Source of the DNA: Pseudomonas sp. RIT623
GTDB taxonomy: Bacteria > Pseudomonadota > Gammaproteobacteria > Pseudomonadales > Pseudomonadaceae
Length of the DNA stretch: 53,655 nt
Assembly: GCF_004519305.1 (NCBI RefSeq)
Contig: NZ_SOZA01000034.1
Location: 1 to 53,655, forward strand
Direction of reading: 5' to 3'
The notes under the pieces were generated by a model. The model saw nothing but the letters and a program-made list of their open reading frames with translations. It did not search any database and was not told the DNA's origin. This document shows, one piece after another, positions 8,440 through 17,566 of the stretch (position 1 is the stretch's first letter; every line of letters starts with the position of its first letter). The position numbers were made by a program, and so were the translations under genes.

Positions 8440-9333
8440 ATGCGCATTCTCTACGCCCCCTGCCTGTTCTTCGGCTTCATCGGCACCGCGCTCTATCTGA
8501 TTCACCTTGGCGCCAGCATCGCCTGGCTGCTGCCGCTGCTGGTCGTGGCCATCCTGTTGTCGTTCTGCTGCGAGGCCCTGTACCCCTACAAACACGCCTG
8601 GGCCTCGGGTGCCGGCGAAGGACCGCGCGACTTTCTGCATGCCCTGGTCAACGAGAGCCTCAACAGCCTCAGCATAGCCGCCATCGCGTTGCTGCCCGGC
8701 TGGCTGCCGACCGGCGATTGCTGGCCCAGCCACTGGGCCTTGCACTGGCAACTGCTGCTGGCGATCCCGCTGGCGGACCTGGGCATCACCCTGGTGCATT
8801 ACGCCAGCCACCGCAACGCGCTGCTCTGGCGCCTGCACGCGGTGCACCACAGCGTGACCCGGCTGTACGGCTTCAATGGCCTGATGAAACACCCGCTGCA
8901 CCAGCTTGCCGAGGCCCTGGGCGGTGTTTTGCCGCTGGTATTGCTGGGCCTGCCGCAGGATGTCGCGGCCTTGCTGGCGTTCAGTATCGCCATCCAGTTA
9001 CTGCTGCAGCACAGCAATGTCGACATGCGCATCGGCTGGCTGCGCCATGTGTTCGCCTGGGCGCCGGTGCATCGTCTGCATCACCTGAAGTACGGCCGCG
9101 TGGGCGATGTCAATTTCGCCTTGTTCCTGCCGTTGTGGGACCGCCTGCTGGGCACCGCGCTGCACCTGCCGGGCTATGCCCTGGCCGACGACGACATGGG
9201 CATTGGCGACCGACCGGACTACCCGGCCGGGTACCTGGCCCAACTGCGCGAACCCTGGTGCCGTGGGCGCGCCCCGCAGCCAGCGGCCAGCGTGCCCGCG
9301 GCCTTGCGCGCGGCGTTAGGCGAGGGCGCCTGA
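8440..9333 (+). CDS. Fatty acid hydroxylase / sterol desaturase family membrane protein
   Basis: A 297-aa membrane protein with the three histidine boxes of the non-haem diiron hydroxylase superfamily: HYASH, HAVHHS and HRLHHLKYGRVGDVNF. The first ~45 residues form two hydrophobic helices, with further membrane segments at about 85-115 and 165-195. The internal ATG at 8440 is chosen because the sequence before it is low-complexity and the segment from MRILYAPCLFFGF starts directly with a membrane helix. The substrate is unknown; it probably hydroxylates or desaturates a lipid or fatty alcohol. It follows mnxG on the same strand. The last 18 bp overlap the 3' end of the convergent AraC gene. 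Confidence 0.85.
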   Translation: MRILYAPCLFFGFIGTALYLIHLGASIAWLLPLLVVAILLSFCCEALYPYKHAWASGAGEGPRDFLHALVNESLNSLSIAAIALLPGWLPTGDCWPSHWALHWQLLLAIPLADLGITLVHYASHRNALLWRLHAVHHSVTRLYGFNGLMKHPLHQLAEALGGVLPLVLLGLPQDVAALLAFSIAIQLLLQHSNVDMRIGWLRHVFAWAPVHRLHHLKYGRVGDVNFALFLPLWDRLLGTALHLPGYALADDDMGIGDRPDYPAGYLAQLREPWCRGRAPQPAASVPAALRAALGEGA

Positions 9334-10002
9334 ACGCAAATGCCGCAGCGCCTCGCTGGCGCGGATGCCGAACTGCTGGCGCAGGCTGCGCGACAGGTGC
9401 GCCGAGTCGGCGAAGCCGGCGGCCATGGCCGCGACCGTCAGGTTGTCGCCGGCTAGCGCCCGCTGCAAAGCCAGGCGCAGGCGCTGCCACAGTACCAGGC
9501 GTCGCACCGACTGCCCCAGGCGGGCGCTGAACAGCCGTTCCAGCTGGCTCAACGACAGGCACGCGGCCTGGGCCAGGGCGTGCGCCGGCAAGGGCTGTTC
9601 GTCCAGCGCGCGCAGGCGCGCCAGGGCGCTGGCCAGGCGTGGGTCGAGCGGGCGACGCGGACAATCGCGCAGGCGTTCGGCCAAGGCCTGGGCATCGCCT
9701 TGGGCCTGGCGGCACAGTGCAACCAGGGTATCGAAGTCGAACGCCAGCGGCTCGGCGAATACAGTGATGCAGCGCCCTTGAGGCGCGACCACGGCATGGG
9801 CTTGCAGCGACGGCACCGCCAGCAAGGCGCCGCACTGACGCTGGCCGGCGATCTCCAGGCACAGTTCACCGTGTTCGGCGATCAGCACCTGGTGGGCGTA
9901 GTGAGCATGGGCCGAGGTGCGCCCGGGAGTGCCCAGTACCAGGCAATGGTCGTTGGCCAGCCACAGCTCGCCGTGCCAGGCGGTGTCGGGGCTTGCCTTC
10001 AT
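9316..10002 (-). CDS. AraC-family transcriptional regulator
   Basis: 228 aa. An N-terminal cupin-like sensor half (H34-x-H-x2-H region, then ELCLEIAG) is followed by a C-terminal double helix-turn-helix of the AraC/XylS type (LSLSQLERLFSARLGQSVRRLVLWQRLRLA... LTVAAMAAGFADSAHLSRSLRQQFGIRASEAL). It is divergent from the MHS transporter at 10209, which is its most likely target. The effector is unknown. It ends tail-to-tail with the hydroxylase, and the two stop regions overlap. Confidence 0.88.
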   Translation of the reverse strand: MKASPDTAWHGELWLANDHCLVLGTPGRTSAHAHYAHQVLIAEHGELCLEIAGQRQCGALLAVPSLQAHAVVAPQGRCITVFAEPLAFDFDTLVALCRQAQGDAQALAERLRDCPRRPLDPRLASALARLRALDEQPLPAHALAQAACLSLSQLERLFSARLGQSVRRLVLWQRLRLALQRALAGDNLTVAAMAAGFADSAHLSRSLRQQFGIRASEALRHLRSGALA

Positions 10003-10045
10003 GGGGGATTCATTCGCGTCATTGGTCTACCTGTATGGCACCTGA

Positions 10046-10057
10046 GTGGATATCCAC
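10046..10057. promoter_or_regulatory. 12-bp palindrome in the araC/transporter divergent region
   Basis: GTGGATATCCAC is a perfect palindrome 44 bp upstream of the AraC-family start and about 150 bp upstream of the transporter. AraC proteins usually bind direct repeats, so this may be a site for another regulator or chance. Confidence 0.3.
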
Positions 10058-10208
10058 GCAAAGGTGATTATGCTTCAGATTACCTTGCCGCGATCCGAGG
10101 CCGCGCCTCGTCGTGCTTCGCGCAACCTTAAAGCCCTGCGGCCTGGGTATGCACGTTCGAGAGCGTTGGCAATACGCCGGCCCGCACCGTTCATCCCGGA
10201 GGCGACCC

Positions 10209-11888
<1,680 letters not shown>

Positions 11889-11893
11889 GCCAG

Positions 11894-11941
11894 GCCATTG
11901 CGGGGCCCTGCTTCGAGCCTGCGCGCTTGCCCCGCGATGGC
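11894..11941. terminator. Bidirectional hairpin between convergent genes
   Basis: GCCATTGCGGGG (11894-11905) pairs with CCCCGCGATGGC (11930-11941) as a 12-bp stem with one G-T pair and a 24-nt loop. It lies between the transporter stop and the stop of the convergent 189-aa gene. There is no U-tract. Confidence 0.5.
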
Positions 11942-11945
11942 GACA

Positions 11946-12515
11946 TCAGTCGAAGTAGCCGCGCAGGGTATAGCGATAGCTGATATCCACCTCGGCAACC
12001 GGATCGCGGCGCTGGGCCTTGTGCAACACGAACTCGAAGGCTGGCTCGTACAAGCCGTCGCGCACCAGCGCCCCCGCCAATACCTCCACGTCATATTCGC
12101 CATTGTCCAGGGCGATGATTGGCCGCCCCGGCTCCTGGTAGCGCGCCAGCAGGTCGCCGAGTGTCTTGTTGGTGAAGTGCTGCAGAATGCGCCAGGTAAA
12201 CAGCATCAGCCCGCGGTGCTCGACCCGTAGCCGATGCCCGCCACGGCGGTGCTTCAGGCGGCTGCCGGGCTCGAGCAGCGCCGGGGTGCCAGCGTCAAGG
12301 GTGAACAGGATGCGATAGGGCAGGTTGTCGATGCCCGCCAGCGGCAGGATCACCCCTTCGCGCACCGCCTGGTCGCCACTGTCGCCGGTGGTGAAGGCGC
12401 GGGCCAGGTCGTCGGGCAGGTCGTTGGCCTCCTTGAACCGCTCGAGCAACTGGATATCGCCGAGCAGGAAATAGTCGACCAGGTCATTGAGGACTTCGCT
12501 GAACTCGTAGCGCAT
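11946..12515 (-). CDS. Conserved hypothetical protein (189 aa)
   Basis: The start at 12515 follows AAGGAAAACCC, an acceptable Shine-Dalgarno, and gives MRYEFSEVLNDLVDYFLLGD. The protein looks soluble, with no signal peptide or membrane helix. The N-terminal third is acidic and helical; the rest is mixed, with segments such as YRILFTLDAG and EVDISYRYTLRGYFD suggesting a beta-rich C-terminus. I do not recognise the family. It is divergent from the hemolysin-led operon (132 bp apart) and could share regulatory sequence with it. Confidence 0.75.
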   Translation of the reverse strand: MRYEFSEVLNDLVDYFLLGDIQLLERFKEANDLPDDLARAFTTGDSGDQAVREGVILPLAGIDNLPYRILFTLDAGTPALLEPGSRLKHRRGGHRLRVEHRGLMLFTWRILQHFTNKTLGDLLARYQEPGRPIIALDNGEYDVEVLAGALVRDGLYEPAFEFVLHKAQRRDPVAEVDISYRYTLRGYFD

Positions 12516-12584
12516 GGGTTTTCCTTGTTGTGGCTGCGCCGGGGGATGCCAGCAATGTAGCGCAAGGCAAGCACGCCCGACAGA

Positions 12585-12607
12585 CTTCAGGCTGCCTTCA
12601 GCTTCAG
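12585..12607 (+). promoter_or_regulatory. CTTCAG direct repeats, candidate response-regulator site
   Basis: CTTCAG occurs at 12585, 12596 and 12602. The first two are exactly 11 bp apart, the step used by OmpR/PhoB-type dimers that bind tandem half-sites. The site lies about 45-60 bp before the start of the operon, which encodes its own OmpR-type regulator, so autoregulation is plausible. A possible -10 (TGATACTAC) follows at 12611. Confidence 0.4.
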
Positions 12608-12618
12608 CCGTGATACTA

Positions 12619-12641
12619 CCCCCCACAGACACCTGCGGGGG
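12619..12641 (+). promoter_or_regulatory. Hairpin covering the ribosome-binding site of the hemolysin-like gene
   Basis: CCCCC-a-CAG (12620-12628) pairs with CTG-c-GGGGG (12633-12641) around a 4-nt loop. The right arm is the purine-rich Shine-Dalgarno (GGGGGA) for the ATG at 12648. If formed, it would hold back translation of the first gene of the operon. Confidence 0.4.
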
Positions 12642-12647
12642 ACTGCC

Positions 12648-13325
12648 ATGACCCAGCCGACCTGGAACGCCTTGTTCCCGTTGCCCCTCGGCACCCATGC
12701 CGAACACCGTGCGCAACTTAGCCTGCTGCGCCAGGACGATCCTGGCCGTGACGAGGCGCAGTTGTTCATCCATGACCGCTTCGCCAGCGTCCATCATGCC
12801 GACGTGCGTCACTACTTGCCGCAGCTGCTGGCCTTGCACGACAGCCATGGGCGCTTGATCGCCGCCGTTGGCGTGCGCCTGGCCAACAGCGGGCCATTGT
12901 TCCTCGAACGCTATCTGGACGTGCCGCTGGAATGTGCCGTGGCGCGCGAAGCGGGTGGGCCGGTGGCCCGGGAGCGGCTGGTGGAGGTGGGTAATCTGGC
13001 GTCCCTCAGCGCCGGCAGCGCGCGGATCATGATCATTGCCGTGACATGGTTGCTGGCCGCGCGTGGCTTGCAGTGGGTGGCATTCACCGGCGCGTCGACG
13101 CTGGTCAACAGCTTCCATCGGTTGGGCCTGGCGCCGACCCCGGTGGCCCTGGCCGAGCCTGCGCGACTCGTCGGCGAGCCGGGCAGTTGGGGCAGCTATT
13201 ACGCGCACCATCCACAGGTGTTCATCGGCAATATTGACCATGGTCATGCTGCCTTGGCGGGCAGCGGCCTGTACCAGCGGCTTGGCTTGCCGGCATCCGC
13301 CCAGGAGACTGGCCATGCCGCATGA
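12648..13325 (+). CDS. 'Thermostable hemolysin' family protein (GNAT-like), first gene of the biosynthetic operon
   Basis: 225 aa and soluble, with no signal peptide. It matches in character the family named thermostable hemolysin after a Vibrio protein. Features are the RHYLPQLLAL start of the core, a VGNLAS motif at about residue 124, and FTGASTLVNSFHRLGL near 145-160. That last layout resembles acyl-transferases of the GNAT and AHL-synthase type, so an acyl-transfer role is more likely than pore formation; this is inference. Its last 11 bases overlap the AMP ligase start, showing translational coupling. In this operon it could use the acyl-adenylate or acyl-thioester made by the next gene. 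Confidence 0.8.
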   Translation: MTQPTWNALFPLPLGTHAEHRAQLSLLRQDDPGRDEAQLFIHDRFASVHHADVRHYLPQLLALHDSHGRLIAAVGVRLANSGPLFLERYLDVPLECAVAREAGGPVARERLVEVGNLASLSAGSARIMIIAVTWLLAARGLQWVAFTGASTLVNSFHRLGLAPTPVALAEPARLVGEPGSWGSYYAHHPQVFIGNIDHGHAALAGSGLYQRLGLPASAQETGHAA

Positions 13326-14781
13326 GCATCTGAGTTTCTTCCAGACCTTGCACGAGCACGCCCACCAGCGTGGCGAGTGGCCAGCGGTGCAGGGTGTCGC
13401 GGGTCGCTTCAGCTACGCGCGGCTGCTGGATGAAGTGAGTCAGCGCGCCGACTGGCTGAACCAACAGCCGCCTGGCACCTTCGCCCTGTTCCTCGATAAC
13501 GGCCCCGAGGCATTGTTCTGGGACTTGGCGGCCTTGCTGGCCGGACGCCCGTGTGTGCTGCTGCCGGCATTCTTCAGCGCAGATCAACGCCGCCATTGCC
13601 TGCTGCACAGTGGGGTGACCCTGGTGTTGGCCGAGGACAGCCTGGCCGCCGAGCTGCGTGATTGCGGCTTCGTTCAGGGCCCGCGTTTCTGGAGCATGCC
13701 GCCCTCTGGCCACGCAGCGTTACCCGTGGGCACCGTGAAAATCACCTACACCTCCGGCAGTACCGGGGCACCCAAGGGGGTGTGCCTGGGCGCCGCGGCC
13801 CTGATGCGGGTGGCCCGCGAGCTGGAGATCGCCAGCCGCAGCGCGGCACCGGGCAAATACCTGGCGGTGCTACCACTGGCGGTGTTGCTGGAAAACCTCG
13901 GGGTCTACGCCGCCTTGCTGGCGGGGGCCAGCGTCATCCTTTATCCGCAGGCGCAACTGGGTATCGGCGGGGCCAGCCAGGTGGACTTCAAGCGCCTGCT
14001 CGGTGCTATCGCCCTGAGCGGCGCCGAAAGCCTGATCCTGGTGCCGCAACTGCTGCTAGGGCTGGTGACGGCCATCGAGCGCGGGCTGATGCGCAGGGGC
14101 CCGTTGTGTTTTGTCGCGGTGGGCGGCGCGCGGGTGGCCGACAGCCTGCTGGCACGGGCAGAGGCATTGGGTTTGCCGGTTTACCAGGGTTATGGCCTGT
14201 CGGAATGCGCCTCGGTGGTCTGCCTGAACCGGCCAGGGGCCACGCGCCTGGGCAGTGTCGGCCGACCCTTGCCCCATGTGCAGGTACGGATCGCCGAGGA
14301 TGGCGAGGTACTGGTGGCCGGCGCGGCCTTGCTGGGCTACTTGGGTGAAGCGCCATTTAGCGGGCGGTGGTGGCCCACCGGCGACCTTGGCTACCTCGAT
14401 GCCGAGGGATATCTGCACTTGGCCGGGCGCAAGAAACACCAGTTCATCACCAGCTTCGGGCGCAACGTCAACCCTGAGTGGGTCGAGGCCGAGCTGACCC
14501 AAGGCGCAATGATCGGCCAGGCGTTCGTGCACGGCGAAGGCCTGCCGGGCAACCTGGCGCTGCTCTGGCCGGTGGATCCGTCGCTCAGCGACGCGCAGAT
14601 CGATCAGGCGGTGCAATACAGCAACCGTGGCCTGCCGGACTATGCCCGGGTACATGCCTGGCAGCGCCTGCCCGAGCCGTTCAGTGCCGCCGCCGGCACC
14701 CTGACCGCCAATGGGCGGCTACGCCGCGAGGCGATCCTGCGCCAGTACCACGCGGTTCTTTCCTCTCTCCAGCATTCGTGA
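13315..14781 (+). CDS. AMP-forming acyl/aryl ligase (ANL superfamily)
   Basis: 488 aa. The start at 13315 has AGGAG upstream; the frame is open further 5' but that part overlaps the previous gene. Adenylation motifs are present: the P-loop YTSGSTGAPKG (145-155), YQGYGLSECASV and TGDLGYLDAEGYLHLAGRKKHQFITSFGRNVNPEWVE. The enzyme should activate a carboxylic acid as an adenylate. The C-terminal A10 motif reads LTANGRLRRE, with Arg at position 468 where nearly all family members have the catalytic Lys (NGK). That suggests slow or altered adenylation, or another Lys doing the job. No carrier protein is encoded nearby, so the acceptor may be CoA or the hemolysin-like partner. Confidence 0.87.
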   Translation: MPHEHLSFFQTLHEHAHQRGEWPAVQGVAGRFSYARLLDEVSQRADWLNQQPPGTFALFLDNGPEALFWDLAALLAGRPCVLLPAFFSADQRRHCLLHSGVTLVLAEDSLAAELRDCGFVQGPRFWSMPPSGHAALPVGTVKITYTSGSTGAPKGVCLGAAALMRVARELEIASRSAAPGKYLAVLPLAVLLENLGVYAALLAGASVILYPQAQLGIGGASQVDFKRLLGAIALSGAESLILVPQLLLGLVTAIERGLMRRGPLCFVAVGGARVADSLLARAEALGLPVYQGYGLSECASVVCLNRPGATRLGSVGRPLPHVQVRIAEDGEVLVAGAALLGYLGEAPFSGRWWPTGDLGYLDAEGYLHLAGRKKHQFITSFGRNVNPEWVEAELTQGAMIGQAFVHGEGLPGNLALLWPVDPSLSDAQIDQAVQYSNRGLPDYARVHAWQRLPEPFSAAAGTLTANGRLRREAILRQYHAVLSSLQHS

Positions 14782-14789
14782 GGCTCGAC

Positions 14790-15470
14790 ATGTCCTTTTT
14801 CGAAACCCTGCAAACCCAGACCAGCGCCGAGCGCGAAGCGCTGTTCACGGTCCCGGTGATCCGCGAGGCGCTGGCCGGCGTGGTCAGCCTGGAGGGCTAT
14901 CAGGCTTTCCTCGGCCAGGCCTACCACCATGTACGGCACACCGTGCCGTTGATGATGGCCTGTGGCGCGCGCCTGCCTGCGCGTCTGGAATGGCTGCGCG
15001 GCGCAGTGTGCGAGTACATCGAGGAGGAGTACGGCCATGAGCGCTGGATCCTCGACGACATAAAGGCCTGCGGTGGCGACTGGCAGGCAGTGCGCGATGG
15101 TAGCCCGGCGTTGCCCACCGAGTTGATGGTGGCGTATCTCTACGACCTGATCGCCCGGGGCAACCCGGTGGGGTTGTTCGGCATGGTCAACGTGCTCGAA
15201 GGCACCAGCATCGCCCTGGCGACCCAGGCCGCGGGCACTATCCGCGACAGCCTGGGGCTGCCGCACACGGCGTTCAGCTACCTGAGCTCCCACGGCGCCC
15301 TGGACCAGGACCATATGGCCACTTACCGAGGCCTGATGGATCGCCTGGACGATGCCGACGACCAACGGGCGGTGATCCATGCAGCGCAGGTGGTATATCA
15401 CCTGTACACCGAGATGTTCCGAGGCCTGCCGCGCGCCGGCCAGAACGGGGTGCGCCATGCGCTTGCCTGA
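14790..15470 (+). CDS. Haem-oxygenase-like diiron oxidase (HDO; TenA/PqqC-like iron-containing redox enzyme)
   Basis: 226 aa, all-helical in appearance. Candidate metal ligands are E80-x2-H83 (EYGHE), E137 (NVLEGTS) and H168-x3-D172-x2-H175 (HGALDQDH). From memory, UndA, the 1-undecene-forming oxidase, uses E101/H104, E159 and H194/D198/H201. The spacing here (54 residues H to E, 31 residues E to H, then HxxxDxxH) is nearly the same. Known members of the fold desaturate, decarboxylate, cleave or N-oxygenate fatty acids and amino acids using O2. It sits between an acyl ligase and a dehydrogenase and so probably performs the oxidative step of the pathway. The product is unknown. Confidence 0.85.
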   Translation: MSFFETLQTQTSAEREALFTVPVIREALAGVVSLEGYQAFLGQAYHHVRHTVPLMMACGARLPARLEWLRGAVCEYIEEEYGHERWILDDIKACGGDWQAVRDGSPALPTELMVAYLYDLIARGNPVGLFGMVNVLEGTSIALATQAAGTIRDSLGLPHTAFSYLSSHGALDQDHMATYRGLMDRLDDADDQRAVIHAAQVVYHLYTEMFRGLPRAGQNGVRHALA

Positions 15471-16263
15471 CTGTGTGGTGGTGCTCACCGGTGCCAACGG
15501 TGGCATCGGCCTGGCGCTGAGCGAGCAGTTGTGCGGTGCCGGGGCGCGGGTGTTGGCGGTCAGTCGGCACCTGGGCAAGCTGGCGCAATTGATGAACCGC
15601 TATCCACGGCAACTGCGCTGGCAGGCCGCCGACCTGCGTACCCGGGAGGGCCGTGCGGACGTGCTGGCGGCGGCGCGGGCGATGGGTGGGGTCAACGTGC
15701 TGGTCAATGCCGCCGGGATCAATCGCTTCGCCTTGCTCGAGCAGCTCGATGAAGTCGCCCTGGACGAGTTGCTGGATATAAACCTCAAGGTTGCCATGCA
15801 CTTGACCCGCGCCTGCTTGCCGCTGCTGCGCGAGCAGCCTCAGGCACTGGTGGTCAACGTGGGTTCCATCTATGGCTCGATCGGCTACCCTGGCTACGCC
15901 GCCTATTGCGCCAGCAAGTTCGCCCTGCGCGGGTTCTCCGAGGCCCTGCGCCGGGAGCTTGCCGATACCCCGGTGAATGTGCTTTATGCCGCCCCCCGGG
16001 CGACCCGCACGGGCATGAACAGCAGCGCCGCCACGGCGCTCAACCAGGCCCTGAAAGTTGGCGTGGATCAGCCCGAGGACGTCGCCCGCGCCGTGCTCGC
16101 CGCCGTGCAGGCCGAGCGCAGCGAGCTGTACCTGGGCTGGCCGGAAAAACTTTTCGTGCGTGTCAACGGCATGTTGCCGGGGGTGATAGACCGCGCCTTG
16201 CGTAAGCAACTGCCGCTGATCCGCCGCTACAGCGTCCATCCGGGTAAGGAGTCGAATAAATGA
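15457..16263 (+). CDS. Short-chain dehydrogenase/reductase
   Basis: 268 aa. The start at 15457 (MRLPDCVVVLTGANGGIG) overlaps the previous gene by 14 bp. A Rossmann TGxxxGIG motif lies at about 11-18, NAAG near residue 88, a catalytic Ser in NVGSIYGS, and Y150-x3-K154 (AAYCASK). It reduces or oxidises a carbonyl/alcohol with NAD(P)H. In the usual PG motif region it reads YAAPRATRTGMN, so the product-release loop is slightly atypical. It probably finishes the product of the ligase/oxidase pair. Confidence 0.88.
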   Translation: MRLPDCVVVLTGANGGIGLALSEQLCGAGARVLAVSRHLGKLAQLMNRYPRQLRWQAADLRTREGRADVLAAARAMGGVNVLVNAAGINRFALLEQLDEVALDELLDINLKVAMHLTRACLPLLREQPQALVVNVGSIYGSIGYPGYAAYCASKFALRGFSEALRRELADTPVNVLYAAPRATRTGMNSSAATALNQALKVGVDQPEDVARAVLAAVQAERSELYLGWPEKLFVRVNGMLPGVIDRALRKQLPLIRRYSVHPGKESNK

Positions 16264-16901
16264 AGCGTGCGATGCTGGTCGGCTTGCTGCTGTGCTCCTC
16301 CCTGGCGTGGGCCTTGGACCCAGTCGGCAGCCAACGCCTGAACGATGTGCAGCAGCGCTGGGCGCAAATCCAGTACCAGATGCCCGAAGCACAGCGGGCC
16401 AAGGCCTTCGAGGCGTTGGCAGTGGACACGGCAGCGTTCGTGCGCCAGTACCCAGGCGCGGCCGAGCCGCTGATCTGGGAGGGTATCGTCAACAGCAGTT
16501 GGGCCGGTGCCACTGGCGGGCTGGGCGCGTTGGGCAAGGTCAAGGCCGCCCGCGACAGCCTGGAGCAAGCCCTGGCGCTGGACCCCACCGCCTTGCAAGG
16601 CTCGGCCTATACCAGCCTGGGCGCCTTGTATGACCGGGTACCGGGCTGGCCGCTGGGCTTCGGCGACCCGGACAAGGCCGAAGCGTTGTTACGCCAGGCC
16701 CTGGCGATCAACCCCGACGGTCTCGACAGCAACTATTTCTGGGCCGACCACCTGTACCGACAGAGTCGTTACACCGAGGCCCTGGCCGCGCTGGACAAGG
16801 CCCGCCACGCCGCACCGCGACCGGGGCGGGCGTTGGCCGACCAGGGCCGACGGGGTGAAATCGATGCTTTACTCAAGGCAATCAAGGACAAACAGGACTG
16901 A
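16260..16901 (+). CDS. Periplasmic TPR-repeat protein
   Basis: 213 aa with a clear signal peptide (MKRAMLVGLLLCSSLAWA). The start overlaps the SDR stop (ATGA at 16260). The mature part carries TPR-like repeats: KAARDSLEQALALDPTA, KAEALLRQALAINPDG and EALAALDKARHAAP. It may scaffold a periplasmic partner, perhaps linking the pathway to the sensor kinase encoded just downstream; this is inference from position. Confidence 0.82.
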   Translation: MKRAMLVGLLLCSSLAWALDPVGSQRLNDVQQRWAQIQYQMPEAQRAKAFEALAVDTAAFVRQYPGAAEPLIWEGIVNSSWAGATGGLGALGKVKAARDSLEQALALDPTALQGSAYTSLGALYDRVPGWPLGFGDPDKAEALLRQALAINPDGLDSNYFWADHLYRQSRYTEALAALDKARHAAPRPGRALADQGRRGEIDALLKAIKDKQD

Positions 16902-16903
16902 GC

Positions 16904-17566
16904 ATGCGCTTGCTGCTGGTTGAAGATGACGCCGCGCTGGGGGAGGGTATCTGCGATGGCCTGCGCCTGGAGGGCTACACCCTCGACTGGCTGCTGGACG
17001 GGCAGCAAGCCTTGCATGCCCTGCAGGGCGAAACGTTCGACCTGGTGGTACTCGACCTGGGCCTGCCGCGCCTGGATGGCCTGGAGCTGCTGCGTCGTCT
17101 GCGCGCGGGTGGCGACGCCGTGCCGGTGCTGATCCTTACCGCCCGCGACGCCCTTGATGACCGCATCGCGGGGCTGGATGCCGGCGCCGACGATTACCTG
17201 GTCAAGCCGTTCGACCTCAATGAACTCAAGGCCCGCCTGCGCGCCTTGTTGCGCCGCAGCGCCGGGCGCGCGCGGGTACTGATCGAACATGCCGGCGTCA
17301 GCCTCGACCCGGCTACCCGTCAGGTGCGTTTCAATGGCCAGCCGGTGGTGCTCACGCCCAAGGAGTACCTGTTGTTGCATGAACTGTTGGCACAACCGGG
17401 CAAGGTCTTCACCCGCGAGCGCCTGACCCAACTGCTGTACGGCTGGGACGATGAGCCGGAGAGCAACACCCTCGAGGTCAACATCTACCAACTGCGCAAG
17501 AAACTGTGCAGCGGCCTGATCCGCACGGTGCGTGGCATTGGCTACCTGGTGGAAGGCAAGGTATGA
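16904..17566 (+). CDS. OmpR/PhoB-family response regulator
   Basis: 220 aa. Receiver domain with acidic pocket E6-D7-D8, phosphoacceptor D51 (LVVLDLGLP), a Thr in ILTARD and Lys in LVKPFD. The C-terminal winged helix is typical (VLTPKEYLLLHELL... TRERLTQLLYGWDDEPESNTLEVNIYQLRKKL... IRTVRGIGYLV). It is closest in character to the QseB/PmrA/TctD type. It starts 2 bp after the TPR gene and overlaps the kinase gene by 4 bp (ATGA). Likely targets include the operon itself, through the CTTCAG repeats at 12585-12607. Confidence 0.93.
   Translation: MRLLLVEDDAALGEGICDGLRLEGYTLDWLLDGQQALHALQGETFDLVVLDLGLPRLDGLELLRRLRAGGDAVPVLILTARDALDDRIAGLDAGADDYLVKPFDLNELKARLRALLRRSAGRARVLIEHAGVSLDPATRQVRFNGQPVVLTPKEYLLLHELLAQPGKVFTRERLTQLLYGWDDEPESNTLEVNIYQLRKKLCSGLIRTVRGIGYLVEGKV

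Noticed and set aside
13063..13314. 5' extension of the AMP ligase frame
   Set aside because: It overlaps the hemolysin-like gene and is not ligase-like; the ATG at 13315 has a good Shine-Dalgarno.
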